Made by a program: the position numbers and the translations under genes. The notes below the pieces were generated by a model. The model did no database searches. It worked only from the letters and a program-made list of their open reading frames with translations, and was not told the DNA's origin. Positions 50,727-60,000 of a stretch of DNA of 64,000 bases are shown piece after piece (the first letter of the stretch is position 1; every line of letters begins with the position of its first letter). Source of the DNA: Sympetrum striolatum (lineage: Eukaryota; Arthropoda; Insecta; Odonata; Libellulidae); the NCBI GenBank assembly GCA_947579665.1, contig OX388349.1, forward strand, positions 24,460,459-24,524,458. Reading direction: 5' to 3'.

Positions 50727-51742
50727 TAGAGGTCTGCATGGGCCGAAAATTTCAACCCAAGCCCGGCCCGGCCCGTCCGTTGTTGAGCCCGAGCCCGGCC
50801 CGGCCCGAACGTAGAAACAGTACATTTATTTCACTTCTTCAGCACTGCCAAAATATATAGAAACTAAATTAAATGAAAATTAATCAACGATTTCTTATTT
50901 TTTATCTTAGAAGTTTTAATTTATTTTGTAAGTGATTGTACTGAATAAATGATAAATAAAATAAACAATGTTAGCAAGTAAATGATAATTTGTTCTGAAA
51001 AAAGGACAGTAATTTCATGTCATGATGGTCTTTAGCGAAAAAAGTTGTCAAACATATGTCCAGGGGCCTTTTATGAAAAAACATATCACGTATCTACATT
51101 GCAGTAATTTACATTGTATGATAAGGCTGGTGGTCGCACAAAGGCTCCGTCATATGCTACTTACGTAATAAACACTTATCTGAATGAGTAAATGCCTAGT
51201 AGAAACGTTTCGGTTAATAGAATCTATATTTCTACTCATGAAATAAAATTCCAATATTAGAAGTATACGTTGCTATAAATAAGGTTAGGTTGCTAGTGAC
51301 GCTTTAAAATATTGTTCTCCCTTCTATCGGGTTGATCTACACTATCTAATCTAACGGTGAAAACCTTAACTATTAGTTCAACAATCACTGTGGCTATCCA
51401 TGAGAATTTTTTTTTTACAATCTCAAACTTTCCCGGAATATTTCGTTTATTTCATCGCTGTTCTCGCAATTCAAATAAAAAGCAATATTCCACGACTGAA
51501 ATAAAAGTATTCATTCAAATTAATTTCTTTTGGTACTTGTCTCGACTTCGTACGACTTCTATTACTAATTTAATATTGCAAAATAAACAAATCCTGCATG
51601 CGATAAAAATTAGATTTACGTGCAAACCTTATGGAAAATTATTCATGGGCCCGCCCGAGCCCGATAAACTGCCTGCTTACCAGGCCCGAGCCCGAAAGAC
51701 GTCCTGCTTACCCGGCCCGAGCCCGGCCCATGCAGACCTCTA
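50727..51742. mobile_element. Non-autonomous hAT transposon, 1,016 bp
   Basis: The termini are exact inverted repeats, TAGAGGTCTGCATGGGCC (50727-50744) and its complement at 51725-51742. They are bounded by a perfect 8-bp target duplication, TTACACAT (50719-50726 and 51743-51750), the hAT hallmark. Just inside each end is a GC-rich tract of repeated GCCCG/GGCCCGAGCCC units (50757-50810 and 51645-51730). The interior is AT-rich with no transposase; a 147-codon ORF leaving the right end has no recognised domain. The stretch 51338-51628 is homologous to the isolated repeats at 11.4 and 13.6 kb. Confidence 0.93.
51338..51628 (+). repeat. Diverged dispersed repeat, copy C (inside hAT)
   Basis: It shares GTTCTCGCAATTCAA, AGCAATATTCCACGACTGAA, CTTTTGGTACTTGTCTCGAC and CAAATCCTGCATGCGATAAA with copies A and B. 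Being internal to a well-bounded hAT, it suggests what the family originally was. Confidence 0.5.
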
Positions 51743-51759
51743 TTACACATGTGTAGGGA

Positions 51760-53209
51760 ATTATGACATCTTTTTATTTGATAGGAATTTATCATGCTAA
51801 TATCTAAAGAGGGGCTCTATCTTTGTGTGTGAGTATCTAAATTTGCCTCTATTCAATCGAAGTAGTGCAAAATAGTTCAAGAAACTCTGAGGAGACATTA
51901 TTGTGCATATCTATTGTTATATTGCTATAATTAGAGAACGCTATAATCTCGGAATTTAATGTTCTATGCTCCAGAATGTTGGACAGGATATATTTAGAGA
52001 TGTGGATGAAATACGGGATGGATACGAGATGAAGTAAGGCAAATTATATTAGTAAGACGTTCAGTATTCGAAGAGACGAGTATATTTCAAAGCAATCCTT
52101 TCCCTGAAACAGACAATCGCGAATTTGAGGAGCGAAAATGAGCCCTAAACTAATTCTTTCCAAGTTCAACTTCAAGGCACTGTAAAAACACGGAATGTCA
52201 AAATAATTTGTCATCATGACAAAAATGGCTGATTTTCTTTGAAAAGTACTTTAGTAAATGCGTTAAATTTATCTTAACCGGTAAATGGATTATAATCAGT
52301 AGGATGCAGCAACTTTACAGCTTACTAACGATATATTGGAATGGAAAAATGTAATTTAGACGTCAACTGCCAAGAATACTTCATTTAGTAAGAAACAGAT
52401 TTAAAATACGAAGAGTCAAGTAAGGCCTTAATGCCTCACATATTTTATCTTTGTTCTTTTCTTCGCTTAGATTTAATGATATAAATCTGAACATTTCTTA
52501 TGTATATTTTATAGATTGTTTTGAATAAATATTTAACTCTTTATAAAATTGATAGATACGACCGTGATGTTGTGGAAAATTCATAATTAATGATAGATGT
52601 GTACTTTTTCACATGAACCTTACTTCCGAACTACCGGTTTTGATACAATATAATCGTCAGGCTCACAGAAACTAAATTAAACCACAAACGGTCTAACAAC
52701 AAAGAGGGTTGGACATAGACATATAATATAAAGTAACAAACCAATCAAGAAGAGGTAGGAGGAGGTGGGGGAGGCAAAGAGAGGAACGTTTACTTTAATT
52801 CAACTCTTAACGATTTCGGAAATCAAGCAAGCAGTAAAAGAAGTGTAAAATTAAGAATTCAATGAAATGTTCCTGTGATTTTGTTCACCTGTGTCCTGGA
52901 TATAATAGGCATTCACATTCGTGATAGGCCAAGAAGATTATGTTATGAGCCTGTTATGGCCTGTTATGAGACGCATTCATACCAAACATCGACAACGGAG
53001 ATAAATGTATTGCATGAGCTCCTTCACATACATGCGGGAATGAGAAGTAAATATACATGTAAGTGGATATACCGCGATGCTTCTTTCGATGTGACATTTA
53101 TAATTTGATATTGCACCAACAGTGGGCAATGGTGGACCATTTTGCACTTCTCCTCTGTCATTTTCTCAAGTAGAAGTCGAGTACTGTTTCTTACGATTTA
53201 GATTGACCT
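51760..53209. other. AT-rich non-coding DNA left of the Harbinger element
   Basis: A 77-codon ORF at 52875-53108 has no recognisable content. No repeats were paired. Confidence 0.4.
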
Positions 53210-53212
53210 TAA

Positions 53213-53247
53213 GGCCTATTTCACACAGGGCGGATTTTACCGCGCGG
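53213..53247 (+). repeat. Harbinger left terminal inverted repeat
   Basis: 34 of 35 bases are identical to the inverted right end. It finishes in the palindrome CCGCGCGG. Confidence 0.95.
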
Positions 53248-53525
53248 ATTCCGCTTAAATCCATCCGCACTAAATAGTGGATAAGGGAGTCCTATGGGAG
53301 CTTTCACATATGGGCGGTGTATGCGCGGCAGCCGCGCGGTAACCGCGTGCAGCCGCGCAAATCCACTGAACTGGCGGACGCCGCGCGGCTTCCGCCAAAC
53401 TAGTGGCTGATGCAATCCATTCTGTGATTGCACACTACGGCGGTTCTGTCCACGCGGATCTTCAGTAGCCTTCTGCAGTTCACCAGGGTGTCTCGTCCTT
53501 TGTGCTTTGAGTTCTTATATTCAGC

Positions 53526-53709
53526 ATGTGCGACAACACTATAAATAAGGAACTTCTTATTTCTTTAATTGAGGAAAGACCCGTTTTGTGGGATAAGACG
53601 GAAAGTGTTTACAAAGATAGAAATGCTACACGAAGTGCTTGGAAGGAGGTGTTTTTAGCACTTAAAGAAGATTTCCTTACCTTAGGAAATGCAGAAAAAA
53701 TTTCATTTG
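53526..53709 (+). CDS. Harbinger MADF/BESS DNA-binding protein, exon 1
   Basis: It encodes residues 1-61 of a 256-residue protein, from the ATG at 53526 to a consensus donor TTTG|GTAAGT (53709/53710), leaving one base of a split Gly codon. It begins MCDNTINKELLISLIEERPV and carries the first half of a MADF domain (about residues 10-61). The LIEERPVLWDK, YKDR..TRSAWKEV and LGNAEKI stretches correspond to the Leu/Trp-rich first helices of MADF. In Harbinger elements the second protein binds DNA and helps bring the transposase to the nucleus and the ends; that role is inferred from the family. Unspliced, the frame stops 10 residues into the intron (FYFVHL), so splicing is required for the full protein. 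Confidence 0.9.
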
Positions 53710-53815
53710 GTAAGTACTTTTTATTTTACTTTGTGCATTTATGAAGTACAATTTCCATATTTTTTAATATGAGTATCAATGAATACCATGCATTTTTGAT
53801 AAAAAGTACAATATA

Positions 53816-54704
53816 TCATATTTTTGAATGCTGCCAGGGAACAGCTCCCACTTCTGATTCAAAGTAATCGCAAAATATATTTCTGACATTATTTGCTGAC
53901 AAACCACCACGCGAAGATTGTTCTCTTGGTAAATCTTCCAAACCAATAATGTCTGCAGAGATTTCTTCAACGGAAAACCCATTTCTGTCACGAATGAAAT
54001 TGTGTAATACGATGCATGCTTTCACGATGTCTACTGCAAAGTCTGGTGCAACATTAATTGGTCTGTGAAAGATTCTCCATTTGTTACTCAAAATACCAAA
54101 CGAGCTTTCAATGTATCTGCGAGCTCTACTCAGGCGGTAGTTAAATATTCTTTTACCTTCAGTGAGACTTGACCCACCATAAGGTCGAAGTAAATGTTTA
54201 TGTAAAGCGAATGCACCATCTCCAACAAACACGTAGGGCACTAAAGGACCTTCCGCTCCTGGCAGACATTTCTCAGTTGGTAGATCCTGAGTACCTGTTA
54301 CAATAGATTTCCATAGTGCACATCGTTTAAAAATTGCAGAATCGCAGTCTTTACCAAAACTCCCAATGTTTACATAAACAAAACGATAATCCGAGTCCGA
54401 TACTCCGAGTAGTACCACAGAATAATACTCTTTGTAATTATAAAACATGGAACCACTGTTATGTGGACATAAAAGTCGAATGTGCTTCCCATCGACTGCC
54501 CCTAAACAGTGTGGAAAGTTAGCATTTTTCATAAAGCCATCAGCAATAGATTCCCACTTTTCCTTGGTAGGTATAGGTAAATATTCCGAATGTAAGACAG
54601 TCCATATGGCTCTGCATACACATCTCACGATTTTACTAGCGGTTGAAATTCCAACTCTGTAGGCATAATGCAGATCTGTAAATGTACATCCACTTGCTAA
54701 GTAC
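53816..54704 (-). CDS. Harbinger DDE transposase, exon 2 (catalytic)
   Basis: It encodes residues 103-398 of a HARBI1-like transposase that cuts and rejoins transposon ends. The minus-strand acceptor TCTCTTTCCAG|G at 54705 joins exon 1 to give an Arg codon followed by YLASGCTFTDLHYAYRVGIS, matching the continuous helix-turn-helix region of HARBI1 proteins. An ATG upstream (54751) that would extend the frame lies in the intron. The catalytic triad is visible: D174 in GAVDGKH, D265 in FVGDGAF and E302 in RARRYIESSFG, with 36 residues between the last two. Other family blocks are KEYYSVVLLGVSDSDYRFVY and IVKACIVLHNFIRD. The stop is at 53816-53818. The whole exon lies in antisense inside the single intron of the MADF gene. 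Confidence 0.93.
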
Positions 54705-54775
54705 CTGGAAAGAGATATTGTAACTGAGTTAACTTTGGGGTTATTTCTCAATTGTGATTTCTTTTTTACTTACAG

Positions 54776-55362
54776 GCAAGGAAGTAACAAAAATATGGAA
54801 AAACATTCGCGATGCTTATGTAAAGCACAGTCGAAAATTAAGAGAAGAGAAAACAAGTGGAGCAGGAGCATCAGGGATAAAAAAATATATTTTTCATGAT
54901 CAAATGAAGTTTTTATCAAAACTAGATTTGGAGGGAGATACAATAGACAGCCTCGAAGATAATGAGCACCAAGAGTTGGATAGACCATCTCTCAAAAGAG
55001 GGGAAATTCAAGAGGACTCGGGTGTATTCAAGAGACCTGAGAAAAAAATGAAAAAGAGGAATCGAGAGCCAGACGACATCGAGAAAGAAATGCTTTTAGC
55101 ATTAAAGAGAGAAACACCTAATAGGCACATGTCTTTCTTCCAAGGCATTGCCCCATCAGTGGAAGACTTTAATGATAATGAGGTGCTAAACTTTCAGATG
55201 GGAGTGCTTCAATTAATTAAAAACATAAAAGATCAGAGAGAAAGAGAAAAATCCTCCAAAGTATCTCCACAGGAAATGAATCATCCTTATACCGAACAGC
55301 AGAGAAGGATAAACCCCTACCACCAGGATGAATATTTTGGCAGACAGTTAATGGATCTTTAA
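54776..55362 (+). CDS. Harbinger MADF/BESS DNA-binding protein, exon 2
   Basis: The acceptor CTTACAG|GC at 54775/54776 completes Gly62 and continues KEVTKIWKNIRDAYVKHSRK, the WKNLRD.Y core of MADF, ending about residue 111 at IFHDQMKFLSKL. Residues 147-158 (KRPEKKMKKRNR) are a likely nuclear localisation signal. Residues about 180-213 (SFFQGIAPSVEDFNDNEVLN through QMGVLQLIKNI) form a BESS protein-interaction motif. The stop at 55360-55362 is followed by AATAAA at 55381-55386, a plausible polyadenylation signal. This exon lies wholly within the transposase intron, on the opposite strand. Confidence 0.9.
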
Positions 55363-55625
55363 TATATTATAAAACCGGAAAATAAATAAATCATAAAATA
55401 TTTTTAAATATCAAATTCTCGTTACTTCATTTGGGATTTCTTGTACTCTGAAGGAGGATTTTAAGGGGAAGTTTTCTAAGCAAAATAAAATATCTTTCAA
55501 GGAAGATGAAACCGTTGTCGTAAAATTAAATAACTGGATTAAAATATGTATTGATTTTGAATAAAGGATTACCTAAGGATTGTCTCGACGAAAAGTAACA
55601 TTCCAATATATAACTGTAAAATGTA

Positions 55626-56581
55626 CGAGGCTTGTCCAGAAAGTAAGTGTACTGAATTTTTGAAGGTTACAAAAATTTATATTTGAACAAAAAAATTACC
55701 TGGTTACATTAGTACATATGTAAGCTATTATTCGACATAGTCGCCATTCCTCTCAATGCAGATGGTGAACCGGGGTATTAATTTTTTGATGCCTTCCTTG
55801 AAGTAGTTTCCCGCCAAACCCTTCGTCTACTTCTCCACTTCCCCCTCCACCTCATCGTTGGTTGAAAATCTTTTTACACCCATGTGCTGCTTCAGGGAGG
55901 TAATAAGATAGTAATCTGAATGTGCTAAGTCAGGGGAATACGCGGGATGGTCAGGACATCCCATTTAAACGAGGCGAGCAGTTCCTTCGCACGGCCCGGC
56001 CTCCACTCGATTCAACTTGTGTTGGTCTGTCAGCTGTTTTGGGACCCACCTCGCAGACAGTTTCCGATATCCGAGGGTTTCTGTGATGGTTTTGTGTAGC
56101 AGAGATCTGAATATTTGTGGAAACATCGCAGAAAGTTCATCCACAGTCAATCTGTGATCGTCACGGAGCGCATTTTCGATTTTTTCCACAATTTCGTCAG
56201 TCACAATTGAAGGTCTACCGCTCCTCTGATCATCATGCACAGACGTACGACCGTTTTTAAACTCGCGACACCACTTGAACCCACTAGTACAATTCATAGT
56301 TTTATCACCATATGCAGTTTTTACCTCATTATAAACCTCAAACGGAGTTTTTCCCTTCCAAACAAGGTAACGGATGACGCCACGTATTTCGCACTTGGCG
56401 GGAGATCGGGTTGACATTTTTCACGAAACTTATTGTAACGTCGACAGTTCTCAACGTACTGACATTGAACCAGTCATGTTGTGTAGGGAAGGAATCAGGC
56501 TACACGGCAGAGTAGCCAACATGTCAAAAAAATCCCTCCGGCCGTGAGAGCCTCAGTACACTACTTTCTGGGCATGCCTCG
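55626..56581 (-). mobile_element. Internally deleted mariner, 956 bp
   Basis: The ends CGAGGCTTGTCCAGAAAGTA (55626) and, inverted, CGAGGCATGCCCAGAAAGTA (from 56581) agree over about 29 bp with few changes. A TA target duplication sits at 55624-55625 and 56582-56583. Full mariners are about 1.3 kb, so roughly 0.35 kb or more is missing. It is nested in the transposase intron of the Harbinger element and is therefore younger than that insertion or its source copy. Confidence 0.93.
55725..56417 (-). pseudogene. Truncated mariner transposase
   Basis: An ATG at 56417 opens the N-terminal paired helix-turn-helix domain (KCEIRGVIRYLVWKGKTPFE; GRTSVHDDQRSGRPSIV; LLHKTITETLGYRKL), about 140 residues. 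After RVEAG the sequence jumps to what is normally about 170 residues further on (ELLASFKWDV, near 55960-55985). A frameshift follows, then HPAYSPDLAHSDY with the third catalytic Asp, RFSTNDEVEGEVEK, an internal stop, and the usual C terminus IERNGDYVE near 55728. The first two catalytic Asp are deleted, so it cannot transpose by itself; the DNA-binding half could still be expressed. Confidence 0.88.
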
Positions 56582-56599
56582 TATTATTAGTATGCTTAC

Positions 56600-56907
56600 C
56601 TGATTGTCAACGCCAGCATCTCTACCGGTTGAATACAGTCCCTCATTTGAGTATTCTGGTTTTGAATACTGCTTTCCAGTCGAGCCAGCAATTCATCGAA
56701 TAATGCCGATGGCATACGGAAGTAGTTAAAAAATTTATTTTGGTCTTCCCTTAGCTGAGGAAATAACGTGTTAAACGCACTTGCTTCCACTCTCCGTTGA
56801 TTGATGGGATGAACCCAATACATTCTTTTTCTCTGGATCCTTCTTTTCCTTTCCTCCTTTCTTCGACGATGTAAAAACCACATTGCAATCACTCGTTTTC
56901 TATCCAT
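56600..56907 (-). CDS. Harbinger DDE transposase, exon 1 (N-terminal)
   Basis: The ATG at 56905-56907 starts 102 codons plus two bases, ending at donor ATCAG|GTAAGC (56600/56599). It encodes a basic nuclear-targeting-like stretch (RRRKEERKRRIQRKR, residues 14-28) and the family's N-terminal block WVHPINQRRVEASAFNTLFP, then FFNYFRMPSALFDELLARLE, ending in VEMLALTI before the split Arg103. The frame joins exon 2 exactly (308 + 889 bp = 399 codons including the stop). The 1,895-bp intron contains the mariner and the second exon of the opposite-strand MADF gene. Confidence 0.9.
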
Positions 56908-57035
56908 TGTCTAGAATGATCACGTCTGCTTTGTTCGGCTACCAAACATTAACTGCTCATCCGCGCGGCTTTACTAAGCTGTACCGCTCCGTGTGAAAGG
57001 CAAACCGCCCAACAGAAAATCCGCGCAGAATTTTA

Positions 57036-57070
57036 CCGCGCGGAAAAATCCGCCCTGTGTGAAATAGGCC
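57036..57070 (-). repeat. Harbinger right terminal inverted repeat
   Basis: Inverse of 53213-53247 with one mismatch. The flanking TAA at 57071-57073 is the target duplication. Confidence 0.95.
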
Positions 57071-57073
57071 TAA

Positions 57074-60000
57074 CGAAGTAAAAGTCTCCTATCTTTTTTT
57101 TTATCCGTCCAGTTTCTCAGAAGTTGCGCGTTGTAGACGAAAATTGAAGTAGCAATTTATTTTTGTTTCGAAATGAAGTATGAGTAACATTTCGACGAAG
57201 TGGTCTTTGCCAGTGGTTATAGGGAATAAAATAAATATCAAATAATTTCCTCAACACCTTCAGATTTGCTTTTATATCAGAATATGCTTATATATAAAAC
57301 ACTATTATTTTTAATTGTTAGAGAAGTAGTGAAACAAAATATTATAAAATAAGCCTGATAGTTCAGAAAATACTTAAATTTGGAGGTTTCGTAGATTTAC
57401 AAAATTATAGTAATTCTCAAATTAACCTGCGTATCAGGAATATATATGTAATTGGTAATTATAAAAAAGCTGATTCAACTGATCACGTTCCACAGAGGAA
57501 TACGTTTTATTAATTTCAATATCAACAATATTATTTTTGAATCTTCGTAATTCTTTTATATTTCCGAATCATAGTGTAATTCTTTTTCTGATCTCGTTTT
57601 AAAACGAAATGCTAAAATGGATTAGTAAAATGTAATGATGTGATAATGTAATGGTTGATCATAGCAATGTTATTTCTCAGGATATTTCTGAAGGCAGACT
57701 TCAAAACACTTACATACACATTGAATTATCACTGAAGATTGGTTCTGATGCACTAGCGGAAATAGGTTAAATAGGATATCATTGGTCTTGGAAGTGAAGA
57801 TACATTTGGCAAGCCTTAGGAGTAGCGTCCTTCTTTTAAAATTAAAAGACGATACCTCAATTCAACACCACTAAAAACAGAGGGAAAGATAAGGGAAGGT
57901 CTTCCTTCTCTTTTGATTTTTTTCATTTCTATTTTTTCCCTCGAAATTTCGAAACGCATTGGGAAAACAAAGCGAAAATTTCTCATTGATTTCCAAAACG
58001 CCTTGGATTGAGTCTCTTATATCATCAACCGTTTTTTCCCTCAAGGCTACGCATTTTGCGGATGATCGCACCGTTTTCTGGAGAGGAAAACACAAAACTC
58101 TTCATCGGGAAAAGGACTGCAGTTTTTATTTTTAAGGTTTCTTAAAGGATACGACGATACTCCGAGTACGTATCTTGAGCTACCTTCGCCGTGCGCCTCG
58201 GTACATTCTCTTTAAAAGTGTTTTCAAATAGCTCGTGTTTATAAAAGAGAATCTTGCGCAGTCGTCCTTACCTAGAGGGTTCATTTTACGTCACCGCTGC
58301 CAGCAATGAATGAATTCTCTATAATTATGGACCGATGTCTAAGATGGAAAGCATGTAAAATTTTATATATATATATATACATCAATTTCCACTGATATGA
58401 TATGTCACATTGATATATATATGATCATACAAACAAGCGATTAAAAGTAAGTTAATTAAGTAAGTGTAAGATTACGAGATAAATTATTTATAAATTTTAA
58501 AATGAGTTTTAAATAAAAGGTTTTATTTAAAATGAATTTCAAATCTGCAATTTATGTAAGCTTACGTAAAGATAGTTATTAGTGTAGGTCTTAATAATGC
58601 TATTACTAGCATAATAAGTACGAAAACGTTTTATATACGATTATTTGTATTAAATGCGCATATATGAAATTTTAAATACCAGTGATTTTTAGAATATGTT
58701 TACGTATTAAAATGTATATTAATGTGATATTACTTGGGTAAAATTTCGATTCTTTTAATAGAATCATGTTCAAATCCAAATAGTCTAAATACGTATGTTT
58801 TCAGACCCAGCCTCTTTTCAAAACTTACTAAAATGTCCGCAAGTTTGAATTATGTCTTTTTGTGAGACTGAAAAGTGTTAGGGGCTGTTTTTGCCTCTTA
58901 TATTCGTTTCGTGGTTACGAATTGAGGAAGTATGATGATTACGTGACTCCTCAAGCATTGCGAATACCTTCACACGTAAGCAGCTGTTTTCTTTTGGCGA
59001 AACGTTATATTTTATCAGCAGAGAGTTTACAGTCGCAGCTTCAAAGCGGAACCAGCGTCATTGAGAATTCCTGCGAATTACGCGGCGGTCTGAAAATCAA
59101 CAAGGAAGATCTTCCAAAAACGGACTTAAGATTTTCACTTGGTCACGAGCTATCTGTGTATTTGCCGCATTAGTTGGAGGGAAGAACGCGACCTTCGTTA
59201 AATGGGAGTGAATGCTTTGCAATAGCTTAATATGAAGCTGATTAGATATACGATAGAAGTTAAGGAGGCGCTTTGGGAGTCATTCGGTTGGAATTAACGC
59301 GTAGATGAGTCGTAAATGGAGATAACTACAACTTGATTCATGGTTACGATGAAATAACAGAATTAATTATGAATAACAACCATAAGAGATGGCGTGGAGC
59401 ATAACAATATGACCTATCACACTGCTCAGCAAGAAGATGTATTAACTATATTTGCATCTAAATTTTTACCAATATGAGAATTGTATTTATTATCTTTTTA
59501 TTGAGCGTATAAATTAATATTAGTATAAATTATAATTGATATTGAAATGATATTCTTAATTAGGCATCCAATTCGTGATATAATTATTGGAAATACTGCT
59601 TCCTTCCTTGACAATTAATTCTATCTCACAATCAGTGTGATCGTAACCTACATTTATCACACAAAACATAATTATATATATTACAGAGTGAATTACATCT
59701 GAATTAATTTATAATACGTATGAAACGCACGTTAAGATGCCGTTTAGATTTTTTCTCGAGGGTAGGTTGAACAATTTTCAAATGTGATCAAGAAAATTAT
59801 AACTTTTCCTTTAGAGACGGATTCTGATTTTTTCAATGATTATTGAGATCTTTTAGAAATTCATTTTATAATTTTTTCTTTTGATGGGATTATTTATTTC
59901 TTGCAGTATGTAAACCTTCATCTAAATTAGGAACCTTCTTTAGTCTACTATGATATACCCAATTTTCTCGACAAAATTCTGTTGGAATTTTAATAATTGC

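Larger units (their letters stand above)
53213..57070. mobile_element. PIF/Harbinger transposon with two intact genes and a nested mariner
   Basis: The 35-bp terminal inverted repeats start GGCCTATTTCACACAGGGCG (53213-53247; inverted at 57036-57070) and differ at one position. The target duplication is TAA (53210-53212 and 57071-57073), fitting the TWA 3-bp duplication of this superfamily. The element is 3,858 bp, of which 956 bp is an inserted mariner plus its duplicated TA, leaving about 2.9 kb originally. It encodes both proteins expected of an autonomous Harbinger: a DDE transposase and a DNA-binding partner, here of MADF/BESS type rather than the Myb/SANT type common in other lineages. 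With both reading frames, splice sites, ends and duplication intact, it may be, or may recently have been, active. Confidence 0.95.

Noticed and set aside
51357..51800. 147-codon ORF overlapping the right end of the hAT
   Set aside because: Runs out of the element through its TIR, has no transposase motifs, and its Pro/Ala part derives from the GCCCG repeats.
54334..54662. Plus-strand ORFs within the transposase exon
   Set aside because: Antisense shadows of the DDE transposase coding sequence.
58862..59173. 103-codon plus-strand ORF
   Set aside because: No domain, no splice context or second copy; length is within chance for 64 kb.
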